Positions 12,033-22,300 of a stretch of DNA of 64,000 nucleotides are shown here, one piece after another. How positions within the stretch are numbered: position 1 is the first letter of the stretch; the number at the start of each line of letters is the position of its first letter. The notes beneath the pieces were generated by a model. That model made no database searches and was not told the origin of the DNA. It saw only the letters and a list, made by a program, of their open reading frames with translations. This DNA comes from Onchidella celtica (lineage: Eukaryota; Mollusca; Gastropoda; Systellommatophora; Onchidiidae): contig OZ007570.1 in the NCBI GenBank assembly GCA_963931925.1, positions 60,782,432 through 60,846,431 of the forward strand, written 5' to 3'. A program made the position numbers and the translations under genes.

Positions 12033-12610
12033 GGAAAGAAAAAGGAAAAAGGGAGGGTACTTGCACAAAGGGCGAAGGTTGCATCAGTCCATACAGTGGC
12101 TATTTTATTTAAGGCCCCGCGCGCACTATTAATTATTAAAATTAACCACCCGTTCAATGCAAGCAATCTTTCGCATGGCGTGCAGCACGGTAAACTCTTT
12201 GCCAAGCAAGTAAAAATCTGCGTTTGCACGCCGTGCAGCAGGCTAAACGGGATAGTGCGAGCGGCCCATTAACGAAAACACATAACTGGTTCAATACTGA
12301 GCTCCATACAGAACAAACCCGTTCGGTCATTTCGTGAAAAGTCCGCAGTTCAATTCTCGCTCTTGGCGGTGTCCAGCCTAACTAATCTAACAAAGAGTTT
12401 TTCACACATTATCACGTGTCAACAGGTCTGAAGGGATCGAAACCTCCATTTGGAAAAAGCTTTAGCATGCTGAAAAAGACGACCCCCTTCCTCCACCCCC
12501 TATACACACAAATACCACATCCTGTTTACATACAAATATCTCCTTTATAGATGTATGGCTGTCTATAGACTCGTGGCAGAACAGTTTACGTTTTTAGGTG
12601 TCCCCTTGCT
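12033..12610. other. Unassigned DNA
   Basis: No gene or repeat recognised between the hAT fragment and the complete copy that starts at 12619. Confidence 0.35.
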
Positions 12611-12618
12611 GTGGGTGT
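12611..12618. repeat. Target site duplication of the hAT MITE, left
   Basis: GTGGGTGT, identical to 16767-16774. Confidence 0.9.
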
Positions 12619-13488
12619 CAGGGGCGAGGCTTCCTCATAATCAAATAATCAGTGATTACCCTTCGAATATTAATTCTAGAATTACTTTGCTTTCCAGATC
12701 GAGCCCAACTCCAAGCCCATTTAGTCAGTTCAGCATTCAATTCTACCTCGATATTTGCGTTTTATATAGTCCAACACTCCTCACCGAAAAGCATCTTTAT
12801 AGGGACCTACACCTTATGAACTGGTCCATAATAGTGATTAACAAAGACGAAAAAAGACTTGACTACACCCAGAAGCTATCTTGAGCATATTATCCTGTAT
12901 TCGTCGACGCGGCCCCGTACACAGCAGAATAGAGGGGGGGGGGGGGAGGGGGGGGGGGAATAGGATCACAATCAAAGTTGGACCTGATTTTACCTATGCA
13001 TGTTTTTCACTATGCGGTCGTTTTCGTCCTAATCGAAAGATAAAGAGTAGGGTGAAAGAGTTTATATGGATTTTTTTGTTTGTTTGAGATAATCCAAGAA
13101 TAATTTACTCTACGCACAGCAAGAGTTATCAAAGCATAATAATAATAGTCTAGATCTAGATCTAGATATAACTGTGGTCAAAATCAGTCGAACGTATCAA
13201 GAACATCACTTCACTTGATAGGTCGAGCGAACCTATACCGCAACGGCAGATAGCCACTTCTTCTTCTTCTTCCTTAAAACTGGTATTCTCAGATTTGAGT
13301 ATCTCACCAGTACGCATTAATAATCGACTCGGCCCGTGTCCTTGGGAGTTAAAAATTTATATACATATAAGGGTGTAAGAAGGGGGAGTCGATTAGATTT
13401 ATAAAAACTTATAAAAACACTTGATTGTGGCCATGAGCAGATCACTCAATCTTATCACTGGGTTTATAAGTATATCTATGCAGCCTGT

Positions 13489-15250
13489 TCAGTAGCTAGC
13501 TCTCAACGTGTGCTTTTCTAATTTTGTCTTAAAAGAGTCTAGGCTACTGCACAATTTTAGGTCCACCGGCAAAGAGTTCCACAGCCTCAACGTGCTCGGA
13601 TAAAAAGAATATAAGTGGCCGTCAACACTGGACGATGGTATGGCATAGGTCTGGCTATTCCGCCCAGTCTTACTAAAATTAATCCCAATGTGTTCCATGG
13701 GTATATCCATCAGACCGCATCTACCCTTAAAAAAGCTGGTAATATTAATTCTTGCCCGCCTCTCCTCTAAAGGCATCCAGCCAAGTTTTTGCATATTAAT
13801 CTTGGTGTTACCCTCCTCAAATTTATAGTTGTTTGTCACGAATCTGGCTGCTCTTTTCTGTATCTTTTCTAGATAATCTATGTGAGTTCTACAATGGGGG
13901 TCCCAGATGCTACATCCATATTCGAGTATTGGTCTAACAAGGGTCTTATAACATTTATCTTTAACATCCATGGGACAGTCTGAAATATTTCACCTTAAAA
14001 AAGCAATTACTCCATTTGCCTTACGACTAATTGTGCTATACTGTTGTTTCCATCTAAGTTTACTATCAATAACTATGCCAAGATAAGTAGCTGTTTCTGT
14101 TTCCTCTAATTTTAGGTTGTGGATAGTATAATCAAAACTGATGGTGTTAATTTTGTTTGTCACTCGAAGTACTTGACATTTCTTAGGATGGAATTCCATC
14201 TTCCACTTTTGTTCCCACTGTTGGAGTCTATTCAGGTCATTTTGTAACATTTCTGCATCTCTTACACTTCTGATGTTTCTATACAGTAGACTGCCATCGT
14301 CGAACAGCCTGATCGACGTACCATTGGACAGATCTTTGGATATATCATTTATATAAATTAGGAAAAAAAGAGGTCCTAAGACAGTACCTTGAGGGACTCC
14401 TGATACACAACAGGTTTAGGTGATGATTCGCTCCCATCAACAATTACTTTTTGCTGGCGGTTGATCAAAAAAGATCTTATCCAGTCTAGTAAAGAATTCC
14501 TAATTCCGAGGTGTTTCAATTTCAAAAGCAGTCCCAGATGATCTACCTTATCAAATGCCTTCGAAAAGTCTAGAAGTATGGCATCTATCTGTCCCCTGGA
14601 ATTTAAACATTCGCTAAGGTCATTTAATGTTGTTATCAGTTGCGTTTCGCAGCTTCTTTTTTGTCGAAAACCATGTTGAGAATCATCTAAAACTTCATAT
14701 TTCTGTAAATGGTCCATGATGTTACTGTGGACAATAATTATGCTCTAACAGCTTACATGAAACTGACGTCAACGAAATTGGTCTATAATTTTCAGCCTTT
14801 GCCTTATCGCCTTTCTTAAACAGCGGAACTATGATGGCACTTTTCCAATCATTTGGCACAGATCCCTGGTCTAAGGATGCCTGGAAAAGCAATGCATAAA
14901 CGCTCGCTAATTCCTGGGCGCAAATTTTCAAAATTCTTCTTGGAATGCAGTCAGGTCCAGTGGCTTTATTTTCCTTAATGTTAATCAAGAGTTTCAAAAC
15001 ACCTGCTCTGTTCACTTTTATTTTGTTCATTTCATTAAAAAGTCTGTTGTTATTAAAAAAATTGTCTTCTATCTTTGGTTCTGGGATGGAAAAGACAACA
15101 AAACTGCTCATTCAGGAGATCTGCTTTAGCTGTGGGGTCCTGAACTAAGATATTCTTATGATTTCTGAGGTCTGAAATTCCACAACTGTCTTGGTTTTTG
15201 TGTCTAATATAGGACCAGAGTTTTTTATTATCTTTGTCTTCTTCTATCAT
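13489..15250 (-). pseudogene. LINE reverse transcriptase and C-terminal region, several frameshifts
   Basis: Successive minus-strand frames carry the RT blocks: KATGPDCIPRRILK, the SAIIVPLFKKGD and YRPISLTS boxes (about 14.75-15.1 kb), QHGFRQKRS and LLDFSKAFDKVDH (about 14.4-14.7 kb), GVPQGTVLGPL near 14.38 kb, then LRWKQQ and a C-terminal LVRPILEYGCSIWDP / KIQKRAARFV region (13.49-13.97 kb). The catalytic box reads FDDG (14293-14304) instead of the usual F/Y-A-D-D, apparently lacking the Ala codon. There are at least four frame breaks, so this copy cannot make an active RT. Family function is reverse transcription of the element RNA at the nicked target. Confidence 0.85.
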
Positions 15251-15832
15251 TGATTTAACAAAGGTGGTATGCGCTTTTCTACATTCTCTCTGTGAAGTCC
15301 TTTTTATTTCTTTATATTTCTTCCAGGCCCTTTCTGAATTACAAGATCTTGCTTTGCTATACCATCTATGTTTCTTGCGTATATGACGCTTGTTAGAGTC
15401 GAAATCCAGGGCTGGTGATTTTTAGTTGAAGTTAATTTTGTTGGCACATTGTCGTCCATTATGGTGACCAAGTTTGTTTTAATGCACTCCCAAAGTTTGT
15501 TTACATCATCTTTCACACTATGGTATTTCAGAAAAGATTTAGAAAAATTGTACGCATCTCTCCTAAGAGTCTAGATCTGTGCAGTTCCAAAGCTGTATTT
15601 TCCGCTTTATGGGTTTCTTTCTAAAGGGTTTCAGATTGGTTTCCACAAAAACTGCGTCATGGTCGCCCAAGCCAGGAGCAGGTGTACATTTTTCAATAAG
15701 TCCAGGATTATTTGTAAAAAATAAGTCTAAAAGGGCAGATCCACGGGTTGAAAAATCTACTATTTGTTTCAGGTCAAGGTCTTGAATGGTATCTAAGAAT
15801 TTTGAATTGATATCTTTCCGATTCTGGTGTCC

Positions 15833-16337
15833 TTAAATTTCTTCTTTCTCCCAGAAGATATCTGGGAGATTAAAGTCCCCTCCAAGCCAAAACACAGCTT
15901 TCTTGTTCTTATCCAGAACATCAAAGATGTCTTTACAAATTTCACTACAGTTGTTAAGATCCGAATCTGGAGGTCTATAAACAGAACCAATGACCAAGGG
16001 CTTTTTGCCTTTTACATTTATTCTACAAAAAATGGATTCACTTAATTTTCCAACGTGTACTTGTTCGCTGGTGAAATATTTCCTTATGCCAATCAGAACA
16101 CCTCCTCCCGTCTTGCCAATTCGGTCTCTTCTATGAAGGTCAAAATCGTCTAATAATAGTTCACTGTTTTTAACATCCGATCCTAGCCAGGTCTCTGTGC
16201 CAATGATAATATCAGGCTTTAGCTCGTCAGTGACGCTGCTAAATACTTCTTTCTTCTTTAAAAAGCTTTGAAAATTAATAACAATACATTTCAAGTTGTT
16301 TCTCTGCTGGGAATTTAAGTTCTTCTTCTTCCTAGGG
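15833..16337 (-). pseudogene. LINE endonuclease domain, N-terminal part
   Basis: An APE-like endonuclease frame with an INFQSF start block, KPDIIIGTETWL (metal-binding Glu context), a basic HRRDR box, GSVYRPP and a GGDFNLP box. These are the standard blocks of LINE endonucleases that nick the target for target-primed reverse transcription. The reading frame shifts near 15.83 kb and the C-terminal part (SDH region) is scattered over other frames. The first Met of the open frame (16358-16360) lies in the host MITE, not in the LINE. Confidence 0.8.
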
Positions 16338-16774
16338 TCACTTCTCCGAAATCGCTGCACATCGTTGTGTCACAGAGATGCCACTTAAGCACTTTCTGCC
16401 ATTTAATGTTAATGGGGCCTTTTCGAGAAACTTTATAAGATGGTAGAATAACAAAATCTCTGGCTATGAGTATGACAATGAAAACTGGCCGTTCAAATTA
16501 TATTTTAAAAAATGGATGAAAAATTAAGTCTCTTAGTATGAATGAATGGTATTTTCAGATTAGTTTGGCTTGTAAATTGCTGCATTTCTGTCCTGTTGAC
16601 AAGAATAGTCCGCCCTTCAGATTTTTGCAGTGCCTAGCAACCGTTTCATTGTTTTAGTCGCTGCATTTATAATTATGTAAATATGATGTAGCGATACGTC
16701 TTATTATAAGGATCTTACTAGCTTAAATTCTGATTATCCTCTGCAGAGGGCCAGGCTTCGCCCCTGGTGGGTGT

Positions 16775-16991
16775 ACACCTAAATTCCACTTGAGGTCAAA
16801 TCAGTGTCATACGGTATCTTGTTTTTTGTTTTTTTTTTGCATTGGAATACCCGAATGTACTTGGCCCCGCCTCGCGCCCTACCCCTGCTGAATGGAAACA
16901 CGCAATGGTGACCTACTTGGAATGACTTATCAGTTGAATCCAAATGTAGCACTGAATCTAATTCAAACAGATTAGAAGTGAAGCTTTAGGC
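16775..16991. repeat. Segment duplicated at about 17.91-18.03 kb
   Basis: From about 16868 the sequence (CCCTACCCCTGCTGAATGG, then GTGACCTACTTGG, then GAAGTGAAGCT) recurs about 1.04 kb downstream with scattered differences. Each copy leads into a CAGTG(G/C)TTCTCAA hAT-like end. Confidence 0.6.
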
Positions 16992-17436
16992 CAGTGCTTC
17001 TCAAACTGGGCGATATCCCCCCCCCCCGATTTTGATTGCGAGGGGGGGGGGGGAGCGAAAACAAAGAAAAGGGCGAATAAGTCAGTAGCTGCCTCAGATT
17101 GTTGTACATTGAAAGGAGCGATTGGGGGGGGGGGGGGTCGCAAATCTGGGTCAGCTACTGTCTTATTCAACAGCACGCACATTATTATGTGGGTTTTATC
17201 AATATAAAGGGCTGACATTTCAGTGCGCTAGATAGAGAATGCGTTCTATTATATAATGAATCATCAACATACCTATTGTAATTAATACAGCTTTGAAAAA
17301 CCTAACATCATAATTTGTGTGAAGTCTGTCTTCTTGTGAAATTTATCCGGTGGGTTTGAATAAGGTGGGGGGGGGGGGCAGACAGAAAATTTGGAGCCTA
17401 AGGAGGCGATTGCCTGAAAAGGGCCGAGAACCACTT
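16992..17436. mobile_element. hAT-like MITE remnant with poly-G/C tracts
   Basis: It begins CAGTGCTTCTCAAACTGGGC and ends GGCCGAGAACCACT, whose complement AGTGGTTCTCGGCC mirrors the left end. Possible degraded 8-bp duplications are CTTTAGGC and CTTTAAGT. The interior holds four C or G runs of about 9-13 bases. No coding capacity. Confidence 0.55.
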
Positions 17437-17502
17437 TAAGTCGGCCTTAAAATCATATTAGAAGCCAAATTCTTCCAGGAAGGGCAACACAGGTGATGAC
17501 CC

Positions 17503-17724
17503 TTAACTCTTCTTATCACGATCAGGATTGGGACACACCAAGGTCACAGTCAGGTCGTGTTGTTCTGGGGCCGTGGGTGCAGCTGGACCTGTATGTGGGT
17601 CTGTGTCACAGATCTCGGCGTTGACCTTGATCATCCTTAGTTGATATTGCATGACAACAACAACACTAACAATGGCACTAACAACTATCATTAGAACAGA
17701 GACATTAAACAACACTTGGATTAA
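17503..17724 (-). CDS. Putative last exon of an unidentified membrane protein
   Basis: On the minus strand a CTTTTCTTGCCCAG acceptor (AG at the complement of 17725-17726) is followed by 73 sense codons and a TAA. The exon opens with a hydrophobic stretch of about 22 residues rich in Val/Ile/Ser, fitting one membrane helix. It then has a short basic segment and a hydrophilic Pro/Thr/Asp-rich tail ending in Lys-Lys-Ser. I do not recognise the protein. It sits between two hAT-like remnants, so it could also belong to an element or be a chance frame. No upstream exon was identified. Confidence 0.33.
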   Translation of the reverse strand, partial: LIQVLFNVSVLMIVVSAIVSVVVVMQYQLRMIKVNAEICDTDPHTGPAAPTAPEQHDLTVTLVCPNPDRDKKS

Positions 17725-17799
17725 CTGGGCAAGAAAAGCCTGGCTTTACAAAGAGGCATCCCATCCCTCGTTTTCATAAGGCGTAATCACATATTATGT

Positions 17800-18110
17800 G
17801 CGGAATGTTTTGTATCTTTTTGAAGAAGTGTTCTAAATTGTCCGGTGTGGTATTATATTTGGATCCCCCATGATCATGGCCCAAAAACTGAACTTTGCCC
17901 CGCGCCTACATTCTTTGGCCCTACCCCTGCTGAATGGAAATATATGCAATCGTGACCCACTTGAGTGGCTTGTCCAAATGCAGCATTGACTGATTGAGTC
18001 TAATGCAAACAGAAGTGAAGCTAGGGGCCAGTGGTTCTCAACGTGAGCGATAGCCCTCCCCCCCCCCCCCTCCAGATACTGTCCACTGCTTGAATGATCT
18101 CCTCTCTCAA
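17800..18110. repeat. Second copy of the 16.87-kb segment with a hAT-like left end
   Basis: Contains the same CCCTACCCCTGCTGAATGG block and ends with CAGTGGTTCTCAACGTGAGC followed by a C run at about 18056-18070. The right end was not found, so the copy is truncated or rearranged. Confidence 0.55.
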
Positions 18111-18154
18111 AGCTTCAGCGGGCGATTAGTGTGGGGCTTCTAGTAGGGTCTAGT

Positions 18155-18218
18155 AGGCGAGACGATAACCATAACATAACAGAACGATTTCTGTTATGTT
18201 ATGGTTATCGTCTCGCCT
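18155..18218. repeat. Perfect inverted repeat (28-bp arms, 8-bp loop) followed by T run
   Basis: The left arm 18155-18182 (AGGCGAGACGATAACCATAA onward) is exactly complementary to 18191-18218. The loop is AACGATTT. The right arm runs directly into about a dozen Ts. No second copy was seen in the window. Confidence 0.9.
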
Positions 18219-18219
18219 T

Positions 18220-18890
18220 TTTTTTTTTTTGTTCAAGTAGAATGTGGCCGTTGTCGCGTTCACGTGCTTGCTCCAAACTCAAATTTCAAACTTCAAACTG
18301 GCAAAACTTCAGGCATGTTGGTAGTGTGCCTTTGTTTGCGTTTATATATATGCGCCGAGCTATTTTTAGATCTCTCGGCTCGGCGCATTAGTCTGTGGCT
18401 CGGCGGTCTGAGGTGCTCGAATTGCACCGTCTTGTTATTGGACAATACTATCATCCCGTTATAACATCTGCTTTGGGTTTTGTGTTCATTGAGCACTGAG
18501 CGTCCGTTCATGAGTGATGGCACGTGGTCTCGGATGCACACCGAGAGAGCAAAACACCACCCACTGTCTCACTGGCAGCTCCCGCCCCCTCCCCCCCCCC
18601 CACCCCTCCGCCCTCCCCGTCTCCCGCCCTGCACCTCACGGGAGGCCCGGCTCACATAGGAAGAAACGCGAAACACCTCACACCACACGTCACCTGAGCA
18701 CATAGGCTTAATCATGCTCTCACGTAGGCCAGTTGACAAAATGGATTCCCCAGATAAGACACATTGATTGCATTAGTGTTATTGAGACAGATAAGAAAAA
18801 GGAGAAAGCTCAGCATTTGGTGCCTTGAGCATTTTATGTTAAGGAGTACAAGAGGAGAATTTCAAATAACATTCTGCTCATTGATGGAGC
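18220..18890. other. Unassigned DNA with C-run
   Basis: Contains a C-rich stretch near 18585-18625. No gene recognised. This is the 5' flank of the gypsy insertion. Confidence 0.4.
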
Positions 18891-18895
18891 GTAAG

Positions 18896-19108
18896 TGTTC
18901 TGGTATCATATTAAATACATTGTTTAGGATTTTAGACTTACTCTAGATTATTATTAATATGACTGTCTGTGACTTCATTGTAAAAGAGCGACAGAAGAGG
19001 ATACAGGAAGTTATGAAATGGCTACACGTGGAGTCTGTTGTGTTGAATTAACATTGTCTTGTACCTGATGGTCTGGTTCACTAAATCAATACAATACGAA
19101 CCCAAACA
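18896..19108 (+). repeat. 5' LTR of the gypsy element
   Basis: 213 bases starting TGTTCTGGTATC and ending ACCCAAACA. It presumably carries promoter and polyadenylation signals, though no strong TATA box was picked out. Confidence 0.97.
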
Positions 19109-19125
19109 TGGTGTCAGAAGTGGGA
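19109..19125 (+). other. Primer binding site, tRNA-Leu type
   Basis: TGGTGTCAGAAGTGGGA directly follows the 5' LTR and is complementary to a tRNA-Leu 3' end (TCCCACTTCTGACA plus CCA). It would prime minus-strand DNA synthesis. Confidence 0.85.
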
Positions 19126-19362
19126 TCTGACAAACATGTTGTCAGTTAAAGTAGCTGGCATTACCAGATCTAGAATCTAGACGTATCTGAAAAAAAAAAA
19201 AAAAAAAAAAGGCCCCTAAGCCAAGCCCATGAACCAAGACCTATTATCGATAGAGCAGAGTCTATGAGATCAGACCTGACAGCAAGAATAGATCGACACA
19301 GTGCAGAGTCTATGAGTTCAGACCTGAGCCAAATCTACTAGATCTACACCACAGAGTCCATC

Positions 19363-22300
19363 ATGAATCTCCCACCGTATGAACAATTCGATTGCCACAC
19401 TGAAGGTGCCGCAGTTCGATGGCCTAGATGGGTCCGCAGGCTGGAGCACATCTTTGATGGATACGAGATAGCTAGCAGCAAACGAAGATACGCTCTTACC
19501 CTCACTTATGGTGGTCCAGATCTAAATGATATTGCAGAATCATTACCCACTATCAATACCATACAAGCCTCAGATGAATCTTATAAGGACCTCATTAAAG
19601 CTCTAACAGATCATTTTAATCCAAGATCAAATTTGGAGATCCTGAAATATGAATTCAGACACAAGCGGCAGAAAGAATTTCAACGAATTGACGATTTTTA
19701 CTCCGAACTCCGCCAACTTGCGTCTCAGTGCAATTTTCCGAATGCGGAGGATGAAATAAAATCGCAACTCATATCAGGTTGCTCATCGAAGAAAGTGAGA
19801 GAAAAAGGACTCACTACATCAACGCTTGACGTAGCAGGATTGTTACAGTTCGCGAGAAGTCTGGAAATGACTGAAGAATTCTTAAAAAAGCTGACAAATA
19901 ACACAGCACAGCCACAGCAAACTCAGATGAGTAGAGTAAAATCAGGTGGATTTAAAAAGAATGAAAAGCATTACAAAGGGGCAACAGCACCACAACAAGG
20001 TCACAAACCACATAAGAAACCTTATAATCATAATCATCACAGACCTACCAGTGTTCAGTATCAAAATTGTCGCAGGTGTGGGAAAGGTCACCCACGTGAC
20101 CAATGCCCAGCAAAAGGGAGAACCTGCCACAAGTGTCATAAAGCAAATCATTTTGCCAAAATGTGCAGGTCAAACATTAGAGAGGTGACTGAAGAATTTG
20201 AACAAACATTTTCAATAGATACAGTCATTTCAGACAAATCTCCACCATGGAGCACGATGCTCAACATTCAGAATACAAATGTTCCTTTCAAAGTGGACAC
20301 AGGAGCTGACATTACTTGTATTACTCAGAAAACATTTCAAAGGTTGAGAACCAAACCGACATTGCATCAATGTAAACTGAATCTAACCTCACCAGGAGGA
20401 AATATTCAAGTGAAAGGAGAGTTCACAGCGAAGACAAAGAGAAAGGAAAAGACCTTTGAATTCAGAGTTGTGGTCTTAAACAACAAAGAAGGTAGCAATT
20501 TACTCAGCAGAAATGTGGCCGAAGCTCTAGGCTTAATCAGGCACATAGAAGACATAGAACGCACAGAAAAATTAAAACCTGAACTAAGAAAACAAGTTTT
20601 TGGTGCTGCCGGACTGTTGAAAACTGAACCAGTAAAAATAACATTAAACAAAGATGCTGAACCATATAATGTTGCAACAGCAAGAAGAGTACCATTCCCT
20701 TTAGAAAGTAAAGTAAAAGAAGAACTGGAAAGGATGGAAAGAAATGGGGTAATAAGAAAAGTTAATGAACCTACAGAATGGTGTGCCCCAATGGTCCCAG
20801 TAGTAAAACCAAACAAGCAAGTTCGGATCTGTGTGGATTTCAAGAAGTTAAATCTTTCAGTGAAAAGAAACTACTGCATGCTTCCAAACTTAGAGGATAT
20901 CGCTCCCAAATTCAATGGCGCAACAGTCTTTTCTACACTAGACGCAACCTCTGGTTTCTTCCAAATTCCCCTCGAGGAAGACAGCAGCATGCTCACAACT
21001 TTCATCACACCGTTTGGAAAATACTGTTTCCAGAGAGTACCCATGGGAATATCATTAGGTCCTGAAGTATTCCAATCAAAAATGAAAGAGACTTTAAAAG
21101 GCCTGCCAGGTTGTGAAGTCATTATGGATGATACCATCATCTATGGGAAAGACATAGAGGATCACGACAGAAAACTAGAAGCTGTTTTGGAGAGAATAGA
21201 ACAATCAGGACTGAAATTAAATAAAGAAAAATGTTGTTTCAGACAGAAAGAGGTGAAATACTTTGGACATCTCATAAACAAGGAGGGAATAAAACCAAAT
21301 CCTGAAAAGGTGGAGGCCATACAGAAACTACAGCCGCCAACATCATTGACAGAGCTACGCACTGTGTGTGGGTTACTCAATTACATGAGTAAATTTGTTC
21401 CATCACTAGCTACAATTTTGAAACCTTTGACTGATTTGATGAAAAAGTCAGAAAAATATCAGTGGGGAGCAGAGCAGAAAAATGCATTCAACCTTGCAAA
21501 GAAGAAAATAGCAGAAGCTACAACCTTGGGATTCTTTGACATTAACTGTGAAACAATTGTCAGTGCAGACAGCAGCAGTTTTGGGTTGGGAGCAGTGTTA
21601 ATACAGATGAAAGGAAGCAAACTTCAGCCCATAGCATTTGCATCTAGAACATTGACAGAAACAGAAAAAGGTTATGCCCAAATAGAGAAAGAATGTTTGG
21701 CTTCGGTCTATGCATGTGAAAAATTTGGAAAATACCTAATTGGTCTTGATAACTTTGAATTACAAACAGACCATAAACCATTGGTTCCATTGATGAAGAA
21801 AAAAGATTTAGATAAATGCCCTGCCAGATGCCAAAGACTACTGATGAGACTTTTAAGATTCAACTACAATGTCATTCATGTGCCAGGGAAAGAGCTCGTC
21901 ATTGCTGATGCTCTCTCTAGAAGTCCAATGAATTACCATACAACTCAAGATAAAGAAACAGGACAGAATGTAGAGGCTTATGTGGAATCTCTGGAAAGCT
22001 TTTGGCCCGTCACTGCTTCACGATTAGAAAATCTGAGGGAAGAAAGCAAGAAAGATACAGACATACAGAAAGTGATGCATTTTGTGATGGATGGCTGGCC
22101 AAAAGAGGTACCTAAAACACTACAAAATTTTCAACAAGTGCAAGGAGAACTGTCTATTGTGAATGGATTGTTAGTTTTCAACAACCGAATAGTAGTCCCT
22201 CATTCTCAAAGAGATTACATTCTCTCTAAACTACATGAGACTCACCAAGGAATCGAAAAGTGCAGACAGAATGCTGACGCATCCGTGTGGTGGCCCGGCA

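Larger units (their letters stand above)
13261..16339 (-). mobile_element. 5'-truncated non-LTR retrotransposon (CR1/jockey/RTE-like group)
   Basis: A minus-strand LINE of about 3.08 kb inserted in the hAT MITE. Its 3' end lies at low coordinates and carries a short (GAA)n-type tail (TTC repeats at 13261-13272). The 5' end near 16339 falls at the start of the endonuclease domain, so ORF1 is absent. A short duplication CACTTC (13255-13260 and 16340-16345) flanks it, and the pre-insertion sequence can be read from the 53.8-kb copy. Conceptual order: endonuclease, linker, reverse transcriptase, C-terminal region. The exact clade was not resolved. Confidence 0.85.
12619..16766 (-). mobile_element. 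hAT-type non-autonomous element (MITE) split by a LINE
   Basis: The termini are CAGGGGCGAGGCTTC on the left and, inverted, CAGGGGCGAAGCCTGG on the right. The element is flanked by a perfect 8-bp duplication GTGGGTGT at 12611-12618 and 16767-16774. CAGGG termini with an 8-bp duplication are diagnostic of the hAT superfamily. Excluding the LINE (13261-16339) about 1.07 kb remains, with no transposase. The same sequence occurs inverted at 53778-58489 and truncated at 62785-63405, so this is a family mobilised in trans. Strand is given relative to the 53.8-kb copy. Confidence 0.88.

Noticed and set aside
20406-20843. Antisense open frames inside gag-pol
   Set aside because: Shadows of the 1,328-codon plus-strand frame without motifs.
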